Shown: in pieces, positions 55,035 through 63,761 of the stretch
Position numbering within the stretch: position 1 is the first letter of the stretch
Layout of the letters: each line of letters starts with the position of its first letter
DNA from: Ramlibacter agri
Lineage (GTDB): Bacteria > Pseudomonadota > Gammaproteobacteria > Burkholderiales > Burkholderiaceae_C
NCBI RefSeq assembly: GCF_012927085.1
Contig: NZ_JABBFX010000001.1
Location: forward strand, 2,232,001-2,296,000
Reading direction: 5' to 3'
Length of the DNA: 64,000 nucleotides
Position numbers and translations under genes: made by a program
The notes under the pieces: generated by a model
Told to the model about the DNA's origin: nothing
The model's input: only the letters and a program-made list of their open reading frames with translations
The model's database searches: none

Positions 55035-56291
55035 ATGTCCCAAGTTTCCTCACGTGTCGCCATCGTCGGCGGCGGCCCCGCCGGGCTGATGGCAGCTGAA
55101 GTGCTGTCGCAGGCCGGCGTGCAGGCCGATGTCTACGATGCCATGCCTTCGCCCGGCCGCAAGTTCCTGCTGGCCGGCCGCGGCGGCCTGAACCTCACCC
55201 ATTCGGAAGGCTTCGAGCCCTTCCTGCAGCGCTATGGCGCGCGCAGTGCCCGCTTGCACGATGCGGTCGCAGCTTTCGACAACACCGCGGTGCGCGCCTG
55301 GGCCGAGGGCCTGGGCATCGCCACTTTCGTCGGCAGCTCGGGCCGCGTGTTCCCCACCGACATGAAGGCGGCGCCGCTGCTGCGCCACTGGGTGCACCGC
55401 CTGCGCAGCGCGGGCGTGCGCCTGCATGTGCGGCATCGTTGGACCGGTTTTGCCGAGGACGGCGCGCTGCGCTTCGCGGCGTCCACGGGCGAACAGCTGG
55501 TGCGCGCCGAGGCCACCGTGCTGGCGCTGGGCGGCGCCAGCTGGCCGCGGCTGGGGTCCGATGGCGCGTGGGCGCCGTGGCTGGAGCAGCGCGGCGTGGA
55601 CGTCGCGCCGCTGCAGCCTTCGAACTGCGGCTTCGACGTCGCGTCCACCAGCCCCGGCCGCGAAGGCTGGAGCGAGCACCTGCGCTCGCGCTTCGCGGGC
55701 CAGCCGCTGAAGCCGGTGGCCGGGCGCTTCGGCGACGACTACCAGCAGGGCGAGTTCGTGCTCACCGAGAGCGGCATCGAAGGCAGCCTGGTCTATGCCT
55801 TCAGTTCGAAGCTGCGCGATGCGATCGCCGCCGACGGGCAGGCGACGTGGCTGCTGGATCTCTTGCCGCAGCACAGCGGGCAGCAGGTGCGCGACGAAGT
55901 GGCGCGTCCGCGCGGTCCGCGCAGCCTGTCGACGCACTTGAAGAGCCGGTTGGGCCTGCAGGGCGCGAAGATGGCCTTGCTGCACGAGTTGTTGACGCCG
56001 GAGCAGATGCACGATCCGGCGCAGCTGGCGCACGCGATCAAGGCGCTGCCGGTGCCGCTGGCCAGGCCGCGGCCGATCGCGGAGGCGATCAGCACGGCCG
56101 GCGGCGTGCGCTTCGAGGCGGTGGATGGGCACGGCATGTTGAAGGCCGTGCCGGGGGTGTTCTGCGCCGGCGAGATGCTCGATTGGGAGGCGCCGACGGG
56201 TGGCTATCTCTTGACGGCGTGTTTTGCGCAGGGACGGCGAGCGGGTCTCGGCGCCCTGGATTGGTTGTCCTCTCGATCGGGCAACTCGTAG
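55035..56291 (+). CDS. BaiN/RdsA-type FAD-dependent oxidoreductase
   Basis: This 418-residue flavoprotein of the HI0933/BaiN family has an N-terminal 'VAIVGGGPAGLMAAEVLSQAG' dinucleotide fold, 'SPGRKFLLAGRGGLNLTHSE' binding FAD, 'VLALGGASWPRLGSDG', and the C-terminal 'GVFCAGEMLDWEAPTGGYLL', all family hallmarks. BaiN works on bile-acid intermediates in gut bacteria, but most members are uncharacterised. The 3' end runs into a large inverted repeat that overlaps the stop codon. Confidence 0.88.
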   Translation: MSQVSSRVAIVGGGPAGLMAAEVLSQAGVQADVYDAMPSPGRKFLLAGRGGLNLTHSEGFEPFLQRYGARSARLHDAVAAFDNTAVRAWAEGLGIATFVGSSGRVFPTDMKAAPLLRHWVHRLRSAGVRLHVRHRWTGFAEDGALRFAASTGEQLVRAEATVLALGGASWPRLGSDGAWAPWLEQRGVDVAPLQPSNCGFDVASTSPGREGWSEHLRSRFAGQPLKPVAGRFGDDYQQGEFVLTESGIEGSLVYAFSSKLRDAIAADGQATWLLDLLPQHSGQQVRDEVARPRGPRSLSTHLKSRLGLQGAKMALLHELLTPEQMHDPAQLAHAIKALPVPLARPRPIAEAISTAGGVRFEAVDGHGMLKAVPGVFCAGEMLDWEAPTGGYLLTACFAQGRRAGLGALDWLSSRSGNS

Positions 56292-56361
56292 GGTGCGCAG
56301 CTTGCTGCGCACCGCGCGAGGATGGTCCGTGGGCGGTGCGCAGCGAAGCTGCGCACCCTAC
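56288..56361. repeat. Large palindromic intergenic repeat
   Basis: Two inverted arms of about 28 bp (56288-56315 and 56333-56361) frame a 17-bp spacer. Each arm is itself a perfect hairpin, GGTGCGCAGC-TT-GCTGCGCACC and GGTGCGCAGC-GAA-GCTGCGCACC, and both ends read GTAGG/CCTAC. It starts within the flavoprotein stop codon and may act as a terminator for it and the convergent LysE gene. It looks like a REP-type dispersed element. Confidence 0.75.
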
Positions 56362-56378
56362 AGGCCCCGGCGCGGAAG

Positions 56379-57008
56379 TTACTTACGCGCGCCGAAAGCC
56401 GTCAACAAGCCCAGCCCGATGAAGGAGGTCCCGGCGAGCCGGTTGCCCCACACCGCCCCGCGCGGAACGCGCTTCAGCCGCGGCGCCACCAGGCTGGCCG
56501 TCAGCACGTAGCTCAGGTCCGTGCACGCCGCGATGCCGACGAACAGCGCGCCGAGCGACAGCGTCTGCACGAGCGGGCTGCTGTGCGCGTCCATGAACTG
56601 CGGCAGGAAGGCCGCGAAGAACAGCGTCGTCTTCGGGTTCAGCACGGCCACCACGAAGCCGTCGCGGAAGATGCGCTTCAAGGGCTGCGCCACCGGCGCG
56701 GCTCCTTCCGCAGCCGCGGCGGGCGCGCGCCAGAGCCGCACGCCGAGATAGACCAGGTAGCAGGCGCCGGCCCACTTCACCACGGTGAAGGCCGCGGCCG
56801 ACACGGCAAACAGCGCGGCCAGTCCCACGGCCGCACCGATTGCCAGCACCAGGTTGCCCAGCGCGACCCCGACCACCGAGGCCAGGCCGGACGAGCGCCC
56901 CTGCGCCAGCGTGCGCGCGAGGATGTAGACCACGGCCGGGCCGGGCGTGAGGGCCAGCACGAGGCTGGCGCCGACGAAGGCAAGAAGGAGGGGAGTCGCA
57001 GGCAGCAT
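56379..57008 (-). CDS. LysE/RhtB-family amino acid exporter
   Basis: This 209-residue inner-membrane protein has six predicted helices. 'LVLALTPGPAVVYILARTLAQGRSSGLASVVGVALGN' at the N terminus is the LysE/RhtB signature, and 'VAVLNPKTTLFFAAFLPQF' lies after the central loop. It exports amino acids or related compounds; the substrate is not readable. It is divergent from the IclR regulator with 130 bp between starts. Confidence 0.93.
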   Translation of the reverse strand: MLPATPLLLAFVGASLVLALTPGPAVVYILARTLAQGRSSGLASVVGVALGNLVLAIGAAVGLAALFAVSAAAFTVVKWAGACYLVYLGVRLWRAPAAAAEGAAPVAQPLKRIFRDGFVVAVLNPKTTLFFAAFLPQFMDAHSSPLVQTLSLGALFVGIAACTDLSYVLTASLVAPRLKRVPRGAVWGNRLAGTSFIGLGLLTAFGARK

Positions 57009-57107
57009 CCGCGCAGTATCCGTCCACTCGGCCTGGATCGAAAACGGACCGGCCGCCCGAAATTGGTAGAAACCCTCGGATATGGTCGCGTCGAAAGTGT
57101 CCAGAAC

Positions 57108-57120
57108 TCCATAAAATGGA
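57108..57120. promoter_or_regulatory. Candidate IclR operator (TCCAT-AAA-ATGGA)
   Basis: This perfect 5-bp inverted repeat around AAA lies 18 bp before the IclR start, within an AT-rich patch that stands out from the GC-rich background. IclR-family proteins often bind short AT-rich dyads near their own start, so autoregulation is likely. The call is visual. Confidence 0.5.
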
Positions 57121-57138
57121 AGCGTTGTCCAAAATCAA

Positions 57139-57975
57139 ATGACATCAACCCCTAATCCGCTGGCCGACCGGCCCGTCGTCCCCGATCCGGTGGACAGCCG
57201 TTCCGAAACCGTCAGCGCGCTGGAGCGCGGCCTGTCGGTGCTGCGCTGCTTCGCCGCCGAGCGCCCGGTGCTGGGCTACGCCGACATCGCGCGCATCACC
57301 GGCATCCCGCGGCCCACGGTGAACCGCCTCGTGGCGACCCTGCTGGCCAACGGCATGCTCAAGCCCGATCCGCTGTCCGACCGCTTCACCTTGGGCCCCG
57401 CGGTGCTGTCGCTGGCGCAGGTCTTCCTGGGCAGCCTGGACGTGCGCGCCGTCGCCCGCCCGCCGATGCAGGCGATGGCGGAAGAGACGCAGGCCTCGGT
57501 CTACCTCGCGGTGCGCGACGGCCTCGACATGGTGATGATCGAAGCCTGCCGCCCGCGCTTCTCCATCCTGGCGCCGCGGCTCGACGTGGGCTCGCGCGTG
57601 CCGATGGCCGTGTCGGCCCTGGGCCGCGCCTACATCGCCGCCTTGGCGGCCGAAGAAAAGAACCAGCTGCTCGATTCGCTGCGCCTGCTGCGCGGCCCCG
57701 AGTGGGCGTCGATCGAGCCGGGCCTGACGCGCGCCCTGGATGAAGCGCGGCGCCTCGGCTACTCCACCTCGCTCGGCGAGTTCTATCGCGAGATTTCCTC
57801 GGTGTCGGTGCCCCTGGTGGGCCCCGGCGGCGAGGTGATGGCGCTCAACTGCGGCGGCGCCGGCTTCGTCTTCACCGAGGACAAGCTGCGCGGCGAGATT
57901 GCGCCGCGCCTGCGGGCGGTGGCCGAGAAGGTCGCCGCCGAGATCGGCGGCCGCGTGCCGCCGGCGCAAGCCTGA
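57139..57975 (+). CDS. IclR-family transcriptional regulator
   Basis: This 278-residue protein has an N-terminal winged helix ('ALERGLSVLRCFAAERPVLGYADIARITGIPRPTVNRLVATL', about 25-75) and a C-terminal IclR effector domain (about 95-270) with 'PRLDVGSRVPMAVSALGRAYIAAL'. It probably controls the downstream Bug-Bug-dioxygenase genes and senses a small aromatic or carboxylic acid. The next gene starts 38 bp after its stop on the same strand. Confidence 0.92.
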   Translation: MTSTPNPLADRPVVPDPVDSRSETVSALERGLSVLRCFAAERPVLGYADIARITGIPRPTVNRLVATLLANGMLKPDPLSDRFTLGPAVLSLAQVFLGSLDVRAVARPPMQAMAEETQASVYLAVRDGLDMVMIEACRPRFSILAPRLDVGSRVPMAVSALGRAYIAALAAEEKNQLLDSLRLLRGPEWASIEPGLTRALDEARRLGYSTSLGEFYREISSVSVPLVGPGGEVMALNCGGAGFVFTEDKLRGEIAPRLRAVAEKVAAEIGGRVPPAQA

Positions 57976-58013
57976 TTCCAGAACACTTTCCCCTGATCCA
58001 ACGGAGACTTCGA

Positions 58014-58979
58014 ATGCAAGACATCAAGCGCCTGCTTGCCACCGCCGCCTGCGCGCTGCTGCCGCTGGCCGCGCTGGCCGCGGACCCCTTCCCCAGCAAG
58101 CCCGTGACGATCATCGTGCCCAACGCGCCCGGCGGCGCGGTGGACATCCTGGCCCGGCTGCTGGAAAAGAGCCTGCACGACACCTGGAAGCAGCCCGTGC
58201 TGGTGGTCTACAAGCCCGGCGCCGGCACCGTGATGGGCACCGACTTCGTCGCCAAGGCGCAGCCGGACGGCCACACGATCGGCATCGTGGTCACCTCGCA
58301 CGTGATCAACCCCAGCCTGCGCAAGAACATGCCCTTCGACACCGAGAAGGACCTGGCGCCGGTGTCCATGCTGGCGACCTCGCCGATCCTGATCTCCGCT
58401 TCCAACAAGCTGGCGGCGAACAACGTGAAGGAACTGATCGCGCTGGCCAAGAAGGAGCCGAACAAGCTGAGCTACGCGTCCCCGGGCAGCGGCAGCTCCA
58501 TGCACCTGGGCATGGAACTGCTGAAGTCGGACTCCGGCATCGACGTCCTGCATACGCCTTACAAGGGCTCGGGCGGCGCCTACCCCGACGTCATCGCCGG
58601 CCGCGTGGACCTGATCATCGACCCGCTGTTCTCCTCGCTGCCGCAGGTGAAGGCCGGCATGCTGAAGCCGATCGGCATCATGAGCGCCAAGCGCTCGTCG
58701 ATCGCGCCGAACATCCCCACCGTGGCGGAGACGATCCCCGGCTTCAACGTCGAGAGCATCTTCGGCGCCGTCGTCGCAGCGGGCGTGCCGAAGGACGTGG
58801 TCGCCAAGATCAGCGCCGACATGAACAAGGTGCTGGCTTCGCCCGAGGTGAAGGCCCGCATGGCCGAAGTGGGCCTGACGCCGGTCGGCACGACGCCGGA
58901 AGCTTTCGCGGCCTACATCCACACCGAGATCCCGAAGTGGGCGAAGGTGGTGAAGGCTTCGGGCGCCACCGCCGACTGA
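58014..58979 (+). CDS. Bug-family (tripartite tricarboxylate) solute-binding protein
   Basis: This 321-residue protein has a signal peptide (IKRLLATAACALLPLAALAA). The mature N terminus 'DPFPSKPVTIIVPNAPGGAVDILARLLEKSL' and 'PYKGSGGAYPDVIAGRVDLI' are Bug hallmarks. It is followed by a second Bug gene 28 bp downstream, with which it shares the same fold but not close sequence. Substrate is unknown. No membrane component is adjacent. Confidence 0.92.
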   Translation: MQDIKRLLATAACALLPLAALAADPFPSKPVTIIVPNAPGGAVDILARLLEKSLHDTWKQPVLVVYKPGAGTVMGTDFVAKAQPDGHTIGIVVTSHVINPSLRKNMPFDTEKDLAPVSMLATSPILISASNKLAANNVKELIALAKKEPNKLSYASPGSGSSMHLGMELLKSDSGIDVLHTPYKGSGGAYPDVIAGRVDLIIDPLFSSLPQVKAGMLKPIGIMSAKRSSIAPNIPTVAETIPGFNVESIFGAVVAAGVPKDVVAKISADMNKVLASPEVKARMAEVGLTPVGTTPEAFAAYIHTEIPKWAKVVKASGATAD

Positions 58980-59007
58980 TCGCGAACAGGGCACGGAGGA
59001 GACAAAC

Positions 59008-59970
59008 ATGAAAATCGCCCGACGCATTCTCCTGGCCTCCGCCGCCCTGCTGCCCCTGGCGGCAGCCGCGCAGGCGCCGGCCTGGCCCGACAAGCCCGTC
59101 AAGCTGGTCGTGCCCTTCACGCCCGGCGGGCCCACCGACACGGTGGCGCGGCTGCTGTCCAGGCAGCTGGAGGCGATCTGGAAGCAGCCCGTCGTGTTCG
59201 ACTACAAGCCGGGCGCCGGCACCGTGGTCGGCACGCAGGCGGTGGCGCGCTCGCCCGCCGACGGCTACACGCTGGGCATGGCGATCTCCGCGCTGACCAT
59301 CAACCCGAGCCTGCAGAAGCTGCCCTACGACACGGTGAAGGACATCGTCGGCGTCTCGCTGGTGGCGCAGGCGCACTTCGGGCTGTTCGCGAATCCCTCG
59401 GCGCCGTTCAACACGGTGCCGGAGCTGATAGCGTATGCGAAGAAGAACCCCAACGCGCTCAGCTTCGCCACGCCCGGCGCCGGCACCGGCACGCACCTGG
59501 CCGGCGAGATGCTGGCCCACATGGCCGGCATCACGATGGTCCACGTTCCCTACAAGGGCAGCGCGCCGGCGCAGGCGGACGTGGTGGGCGGGCGCGTGCC
59601 GCTGCTGTTCGACATCCTGTATTCGTCCATGCCCTTCGTGCAGGACAAGCGCCTGAAGGTCATCGCGCTGTCCAGCCCGAAGCGCGCGGCCTCCAACCCG
59701 GAGATTCCGCTGATCGCGGACACCGTGCCCGGCTTCAGCGCCATGAGCTCCATCGGCGTGATCGCGCCGGCCGGGCTGCCCGCGCCGCTGCTGCAGAAGA
59801 TCAGCGCCGACATCGCGCAGGCCGTGCGCAGCCCCGAGATGGGCGCGCGCATGGCGGCGCTGGGGCTGGAGCCGGTGGGTTCCACCTCGGAGCAATACAA
59901 CACGCAGATCCGGCAGGAGATCGACCGCTGGACCCAGGTGGTCAAGACTGCCAACATCAAGCTCGATTGA
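59008..59970 (+). CDS. Bug-family (tripartite tricarboxylate) solute-binding protein
   Basis: This 320-residue protein has a signal peptide (IARRILLASAALLPLAAAAQA). The mature part shows 'WPDKPVKLVVPFTPGGPTDTVARLLS' and 'PYKGSAPAQADVVGGRV'. A GGAGGAGA ribosome-binding site precedes the ATG. The gene sits 10 bp before a TauD-type dioxygenase gene, so the bound compound may be the dioxygenase substrate. It is the second of two tandem Bug genes. Confidence 0.92.
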   Translation: MKIARRILLASAALLPLAAAAQAPAWPDKPVKLVVPFTPGGPTDTVARLLSRQLEAIWKQPVVFDYKPGAGTVVGTQAVARSPADGYTLGMAISALTINPSLQKLPYDTVKDIVGVSLVAQAHFGLFANPSAPFNTVPELIAYAKKNPNALSFATPGAGTGTHLAGEMLAHMAGITMVHVPYKGSAPAQADVVGGRVPLLFDILYSSMPFVQDKRLKVIALSSPKRAASNPEIPLIADTVPGFSAMSSIGVIAPAGLPAPLLQKISADIAQAVRSPEMGARMAALGLEPVGSTSEQYNTQIRQEIDRWTQVVKTANIKLD

Positions 59971-59980
59971 GGAACAAGAC

Positions 59981-60841
59981 ATGAGCCTGCTCACCCTGAA
60001 ACCCCTGTCGCCCTTCGCTGCCGAAGCGAGCGGCATCGACCTCTCCCAGCCGCTGGCGCCGGAACAGACGCGCGCCATCGAGGACGCGATGGACCAGCAT
60101 GCGGTGCTGGTGTTCCGCAAGCAGCCGCTGTCCCAATCGCAGCAGATCACCTTCGCCAAGTCCTTCGGGCCGCTGGACCTGGGCTTGCGCAAGCTGAAGG
60201 GCGGCCCGCATCGCTTCGAATATGCGGAGCTGGCGGACATCTCCAACGTCAAGGCCGACGGCGACGTCGCCGACCGCCAGCACGCCAAGATCGTCGGCAA
60301 CGTGGCCAACCAGCTGTGGCACAGCGACAGCAGCTTCCAGAAGCCGCGTGCCAAGTACTCGATGCTGTCCGCCGTGGTGGTGCCGGCCTTCGGCGGCGAG
60401 ACCGAGTTCGCCGACCTGCGCATGGCCTACGACGCGCTGCCGGACTGGCGCAAGAAGCAGATCGACGGCCTGGAAGCCGAGCACTACGCGCTGCATTCGC
60501 GCTTCCTGCTGGGCGACACCAGCTACACCGACGCCCAGAAGGAAAGCATCGCGCCGGCCGACTGGCCGCTGGTGCAGACCGACCCGCGCTCGGGCCGCAA
60601 GATCCTGTTCGTCGGCGTGCACGCGCACCAGGTCAAGGGCATGACCGTGGCCGAAGGCCGCATGCTGCTGCTGGACCTGCTGGAACACGCGACGCAGCGC
60701 GAGTTCGTTTACCAGCACCACTGGCAGGTGGGCGACCTGGTGATGTGGGACAACACGGCGACGGTGCACCGCGGACGGTGGTTCGACTTTGCGGAGCGGC
60801 GGGAGCTGCGGCGGGCGACGACGGAGGAAGTCACCGCATAG
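59981..60841 (+). CDS. TauD/TfdA-family 2-oxoglutarate-dependent dioxygenase
   Basis: This 286-residue non-haem iron enzyme has the facial triad H114-x-D116 ('QLWHSDSSF') and H263 ('TATVHRGRWFD'), with an arginine in the C-terminal 'RRELRR' region for 2-oxoglutarate. The family hydroxylates taurine, 2,4-D, alkylsulfates and related compounds, often releasing an aldehyde. With two Bug proteins and an IclR regulator it forms a small catabolic unit. The substrate is not readable. Confidence 0.92.
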   Translation: MSLLTLKPLSPFAAEASGIDLSQPLAPEQTRAIEDAMDQHAVLVFRKQPLSQSQQITFAKSFGPLDLGLRKLKGGPHRFEYAELADISNVKADGDVADRQHAKIVGNVANQLWHSDSSFQKPRAKYSMLSAVVVPAFGGETEFADLRMAYDALPDWRKKQIDGLEAEHYALHSRFLLGDTSYTDAQKESIAPADWPLVQTDPRSGRKILFVGVHAHQVKGMTVAEGRMLLLDLLEHATQREFVYQHHWQVGDLVMWDNTATVHRGRWFDFAERRELRRATTEEVTA

Positions 60842-60920
60842 TCGTCATCCCCGCGGAGGCGGGGACCCAGGGCGTCCTGGCTCCCCACGTGCGCTTCGCT
60901 CCTCACGCGGGGGTGACGAG
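60841..60920. repeat. Palindromic dispersed-repeat-like element
   Basis: The element contains the perfect hairpin CCCCGC-GGAG-GCGGGG (60849-60864). Its outer ends (GTCGTCATCCCC at the left, GGGGTGACGAG at the right) form an imperfect inverted repeat. It fills the gap between convergent genes, directly after the dioxygenase stop. It resembles the element at 26405 in its GCGGAGGCGGG-type core. Confidence 0.6.
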
Positions 60921-60929
60921 GAAACCGCC

Positions 60930-61586
60930 TCACCGCCGCCAGGAATACTCCCCCATGAACGCGTCGCGCTGCGTGGCCGCCAAGGTGGCCGCCAGCGTCG
61001 CCTGGTCCATCGGAACGCAATAGGCCGGCCGCGCCCGCTCGAAGCGCCAGCCTTCGGCCAGCGGCCCGGCATCGACCACGTCGAAGCCGATCTCCTCCAC
61101 CAGCTTCGCCACCTGCGCCTTGGCGCCTGCATCATCCCCGGCGATGGGCAGGGCCTTGCGGTCCGGCGCACCCGCCGGGCGCGGGTTGTTCTGCAGGTCG
61201 TTGGCCATGATCGCGTTGAAGGCCTTCACCACACGCGACTGCGGCAGTTGTTTCGCGATCAGCTCGCTGGTGCCGAGGCCGCCCTCCAGTTCGGCGATGG
61301 GCCCATCGCGCTCCGGGTAGTGGTTCATGATGTCGATGACCACCTTGCCCGCCAAGGCGTCCGCCGGCAGTTCGCGCCAGGCGCTCATCGGGATCGCCAC
61401 GGCCACGACCTCGCCGAAGGCCGCGGCCTCTTCCACCGTGCCCACCTTGCACTTCAGCGAAGCGACCGTGCTGCGCAGGCTCTGCGGCCCGCGCGAGTTG
61501 CTCAGCATCACTGCGTGGCCGGCGCGCAGCAGGTTCTGCGCCAGGGCGCGCGCGATGAAGCCGGCGCCGATGATCCCTACTTGCAT
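60930..61586 (-). CDS. NADP-binding F420-type reductase/oxidoreductase
   Basis: This 218-residue Rossmann protein begins 'MQVGIIGAGFIARALAQNLLRAGHAVMLSNSRGP', the pattern of NADPH-dependent F420 reductase-like proteins (NADP_oxidored_F420). It has 'VVAVAIPMSAWRELP' and 'VVKAFNAIMANDL' further on. Actual F420 use is doubtful in this kind of organism, and it probably acts on an NADP-linked substrate. The gene overlaps the upstream Ldh2-type gene by 10 bp and is the last gene of the minus-strand unit. Confidence 0.83.
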   Translation of the reverse strand: MQVGIIGAGFIARALAQNLLRAGHAVMLSNSRGPQSLRSTVASLKCKVGTVEEAAAFGEVVAVAIPMSAWRELPADALAGKVVIDIMNHYPERDGPIAELEGGLGTSELIAKQLPQSRVVKAFNAIMANDLQNNPRPAGAPDRKALPIAGDDAGAKAQVAKLVEEIGFDVVDAGPLAEGWRFERARPAYCVPMDQATLAATLAATQRDAFMGEYSWRR

Positions 61587-62560
61587 GCGAGCTCCTTCAG
61601 GGCGTGATGGATGCGGTCGTCGACCTCGATGCGATCGGCCGCCGTGCGGCGATTGCGTTCCGCGGCCGAGCGTTCGAAAGGCACGCGCACGGGGCGCGCC
61701 GCATCGACAGGACGGTTCGCGCGCAGCAAGTCCGCGTACTCGGTCACACGGCGCTTGAACTCGCCAGGCGGCGTGAACAGGTCGGGGTTGAACACGGTGA
61801 TGAAGAAGCCGCAATCCCGCAGTTCCACCGGCACCGTCACCTGGCCGGCCATCATGGACAGCAGCTGCACCGACAGCGCCAGGCCCGAGCCCTTGTGGCC
61901 GCCCCAGGCGGTGAAGGCGCCGGCCATTGCCGCGACCGGGTCCAGCGTGGGCTGGCCCGCGCGGTCGAAGGCCTGGCCCGGCTCCAGCGTTTCACCCAGC
62001 CGCTTCTTCAGCGTCACCTCGCCCGCCATCACGCTCGAAGTGCCGATGTCCCAGATGACCGGCGTCCCGAGCGACGGGAAGCCGAAGGCGATCGGGTTGG
62101 TGTTGAAGCGCGGCTCGGTGCCGCCATGCGGCGCCACCTTGGGGCTGCCACTGCCGGTGATCATGCCGACGAAGCCGGCGGCGGTGACGCGCTCCAGGTA
62201 GTACGAGAACATGCCCGTGTACCAGGTCTTGCTGGCGCCCACGGCGGCCAGGCCAGTGGCACGGGCCTTGTCGATCGCGATGTCGGTGGCGCGGCGCCCC
62301 ACCAGGTAGCCGACCTGGTCGCCACCATCGAGGCAGGCGCTGGCGGGGCTTTGCTGCAGCACGCGGATCGGCCGGCGCTCGTCCACCCGGCGCAGGCGTT
62401 CGATGACGGACAGCGCGCGAGCGAGGCCGCCGAAGCCCAGGCCACGCAGTTCGCAGTCCACCAGGTGGTCGGCGATGATCTGCGACTCCTCGGCACTGTG
62501 CCCCACCGAGGCCATCGCGGCCTCGGCGAGCTGCCGGCATTCCTTGACGGAAAGTTGCAT
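61577..62560 (-). CDS. Malate/L-lactate dehydrogenase family (Ldh2) protein
   Basis: This 327-residue Ldh_2-type NAD(P)-dependent enzyme reduces or oxidises 2-keto/2-hydroxy acids and imines (ureidoglycolate, sulfolactate, delta-piperideine carboxylate). Visible blocks are 'DHLVDCELRGLGFGGLARAL', 'GGTEPRFNTNPIAFGFPS', 'DIGTSSVMAGEV' and 'AFTAWGGHKGSGLALSVQLLS'. The C terminus is more divergent and charged. It lies 10 bp downstream of the thiolase gene and overlaps the reductase gene. Confidence 0.88.
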   Translation of the reverse strand: MQLSVKECRQLAEAAMASVGHSAEESQIIADHLVDCELRGLGFGGLARALSVIERLRRVDERRPIRVLQQSPASACLDGGDQVGYLVGRRATDIAIDKARATGLAAVGASKTWYTGMFSYYLERVTAAGFVGMITGSGSPKVAPHGGTEPRFNTNPIAFGFPSLGTPVIWDIGTSSVMAGEVTLKKRLGETLEPGQAFDRAGQPTLDPVAAMAGAFTAWGGHKGSGLALSVQLLSMMAGQVTVPVELRDCGFFITVFNPDLFTPPGEFKRRVTEYADLLRANRPVDAARPVRVPFERSAAERNRRTAADRIEVDDRIHHALKELACK

Positions 62561-62570
62561 CGTCGTCTCC

Positions 62571-63761
62571 TCAGGCGCCGCCGAGGACCAGCGCGCTCTT
62601 CTGCCCGGTGCCGCCGCCGCTGGTGACCAGGCAGTGCCGCACGTTCGGCACCTGCAGCACGGCTTCGCCGCGCGCCTGCCGCACGCCCTCGATGATGAGG
62701 TTCAACCCGTGCAGGTAGGCCTCGGAATGCAGGCCGCCGGCGGTGTTGATCGGCAGCCGGCCGCCCTGGCGCAGCGCGCCGGACTGGATGAAGGCCGAGG
62801 TCTCGCCCTTGCCGCAGATGCCGTAGTCCTCCAGCGCCATGGGGATCAGCCCCGTGAAGGCGTCGTAGATCTGCGCCACGTCGATGTCGCCGGGCCCGAT
62901 GCCGGCCTGCTCGTAGATGGCCTTCGCCACCTCGCGCGAATTGATCGTCGCGTAGTCTTCCAGCGGCATGTTGTGCGAGCCCATGGGGCCCAGCGACCAG
63001 CGCGGGCCGCTCGCCATGGCGGCGCCGAGGATGGGCACCGACGGCCGCTGCAGTTTCTCGGCCACTTCGCGCGGCGCCACGATGATCGCGCAGGCGCCGT
63101 CGGTCTCCAGGCAGCAGTCGTTGAGCCGGAACGGGTCGGCCACCATGCGTGCGCCGAAGTAGCCTTCGCGATTCAGCGGCTTGCCTTTCATGACGGCGCG
63201 CGGATTGTGCTGCGCGTTGGCGCGCGAATTCATCGCGACCTCGCACAGGTCCTCCGCGGTGCTGCCCGACTCCTCCATGAAGCGGCGGTAGCCCAGGGCG
63301 ACCATCATGCCGGGCGACATCAGGCCGTAGGGCGCGATGTACGAGCCCCACAGCGGCCGTTCGCGGAACTGGCCGTAGCGCTCGTGCTGGCCCTGGCAGA
63401 TCGAGCGGTAGACGACGGCATAGCGGCACTGGCCGGTGGCCACGGCCATGGCCGCCAGCATCACGGCGCCCGAGCAGCCGCCACCGCCGCCGCCCCAGAC
63501 GATGGACGCGTAGCGCAGCAGGGGCGCGGCCAGCGCGGTCTGCACCACGGCCGGTTCGTGGCGCTCGAAGCCGAAGGAGGCGAAGCCGTCGATCTCGCCC
63601 GCGTGGATGCCCGCGTCGGCCGCGGCCGCGTGGATGGCCTGCAGGCACAGCTTGAGTTCGGGCGTGTCGTTGTGGCCGCCGCGGCGGGTGTAGCGGGTTT
63701 CGCCGACGCCGACGATGCAGGGTTGCAGGCGGCGCGGCAGGTCGTGGACGGGGAAGCTCAT
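62571..63761 (-). CDS. SCP2-type thiolase/acyl-CoA aldolase-like protein
   Basis: This 396-residue thiolase superfamily protein starts 'CIVGVGETRYTRRGG' and has a nucleophile-loop-like 'GGGGGGCSGAVMLAAMAV' (about 92-109) and 'NTAGGLHSEAYLHGLNLIIEGVRQARGEA' in the place of GHPxG. It ends 'LVTSGGGTGQKSALVLGG'. This pattern is that of SCP2-type thiolases and the Ltp2/BbsB group that act with a DUF35 partner as aldolases or thiolases. The partner is encoded directly upstream with a 4-bp overlap. Substrate is unknown. Confidence 0.86.
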   Translation of the reverse strand: MSFPVHDLPRRLQPCIVGVGETRYTRRGGHNDTPELKLCLQAIHAAAADAGIHAGEIDGFASFGFERHEPAVVQTALAAPLLRYASIVWGGGGGGCSGAVMLAAMAVATGQCRYAVVYRSICQGQHERYGQFRERPLWGSYIAPYGLMSPGMMVALGYRRFMEESGSTAEDLCEVAMNSRANAQHNPRAVMKGKPLNREGYFGARMVADPFRLNDCCLETDGACAIIVAPREVAEKLQRPSVPILGAAMASGPRWSLGPMGSHNMPLEDYATINSREVAKAIYEQAGIGPGDIDVAQIYDAFTGLIPMALEDYGICGKGETSAFIQSGALRQGGRLPINTAGGLHSEAYLHGLNLIIEGVRQARGEAVLQVPNVRHCLVTSGGGTGQKSALVLGGA

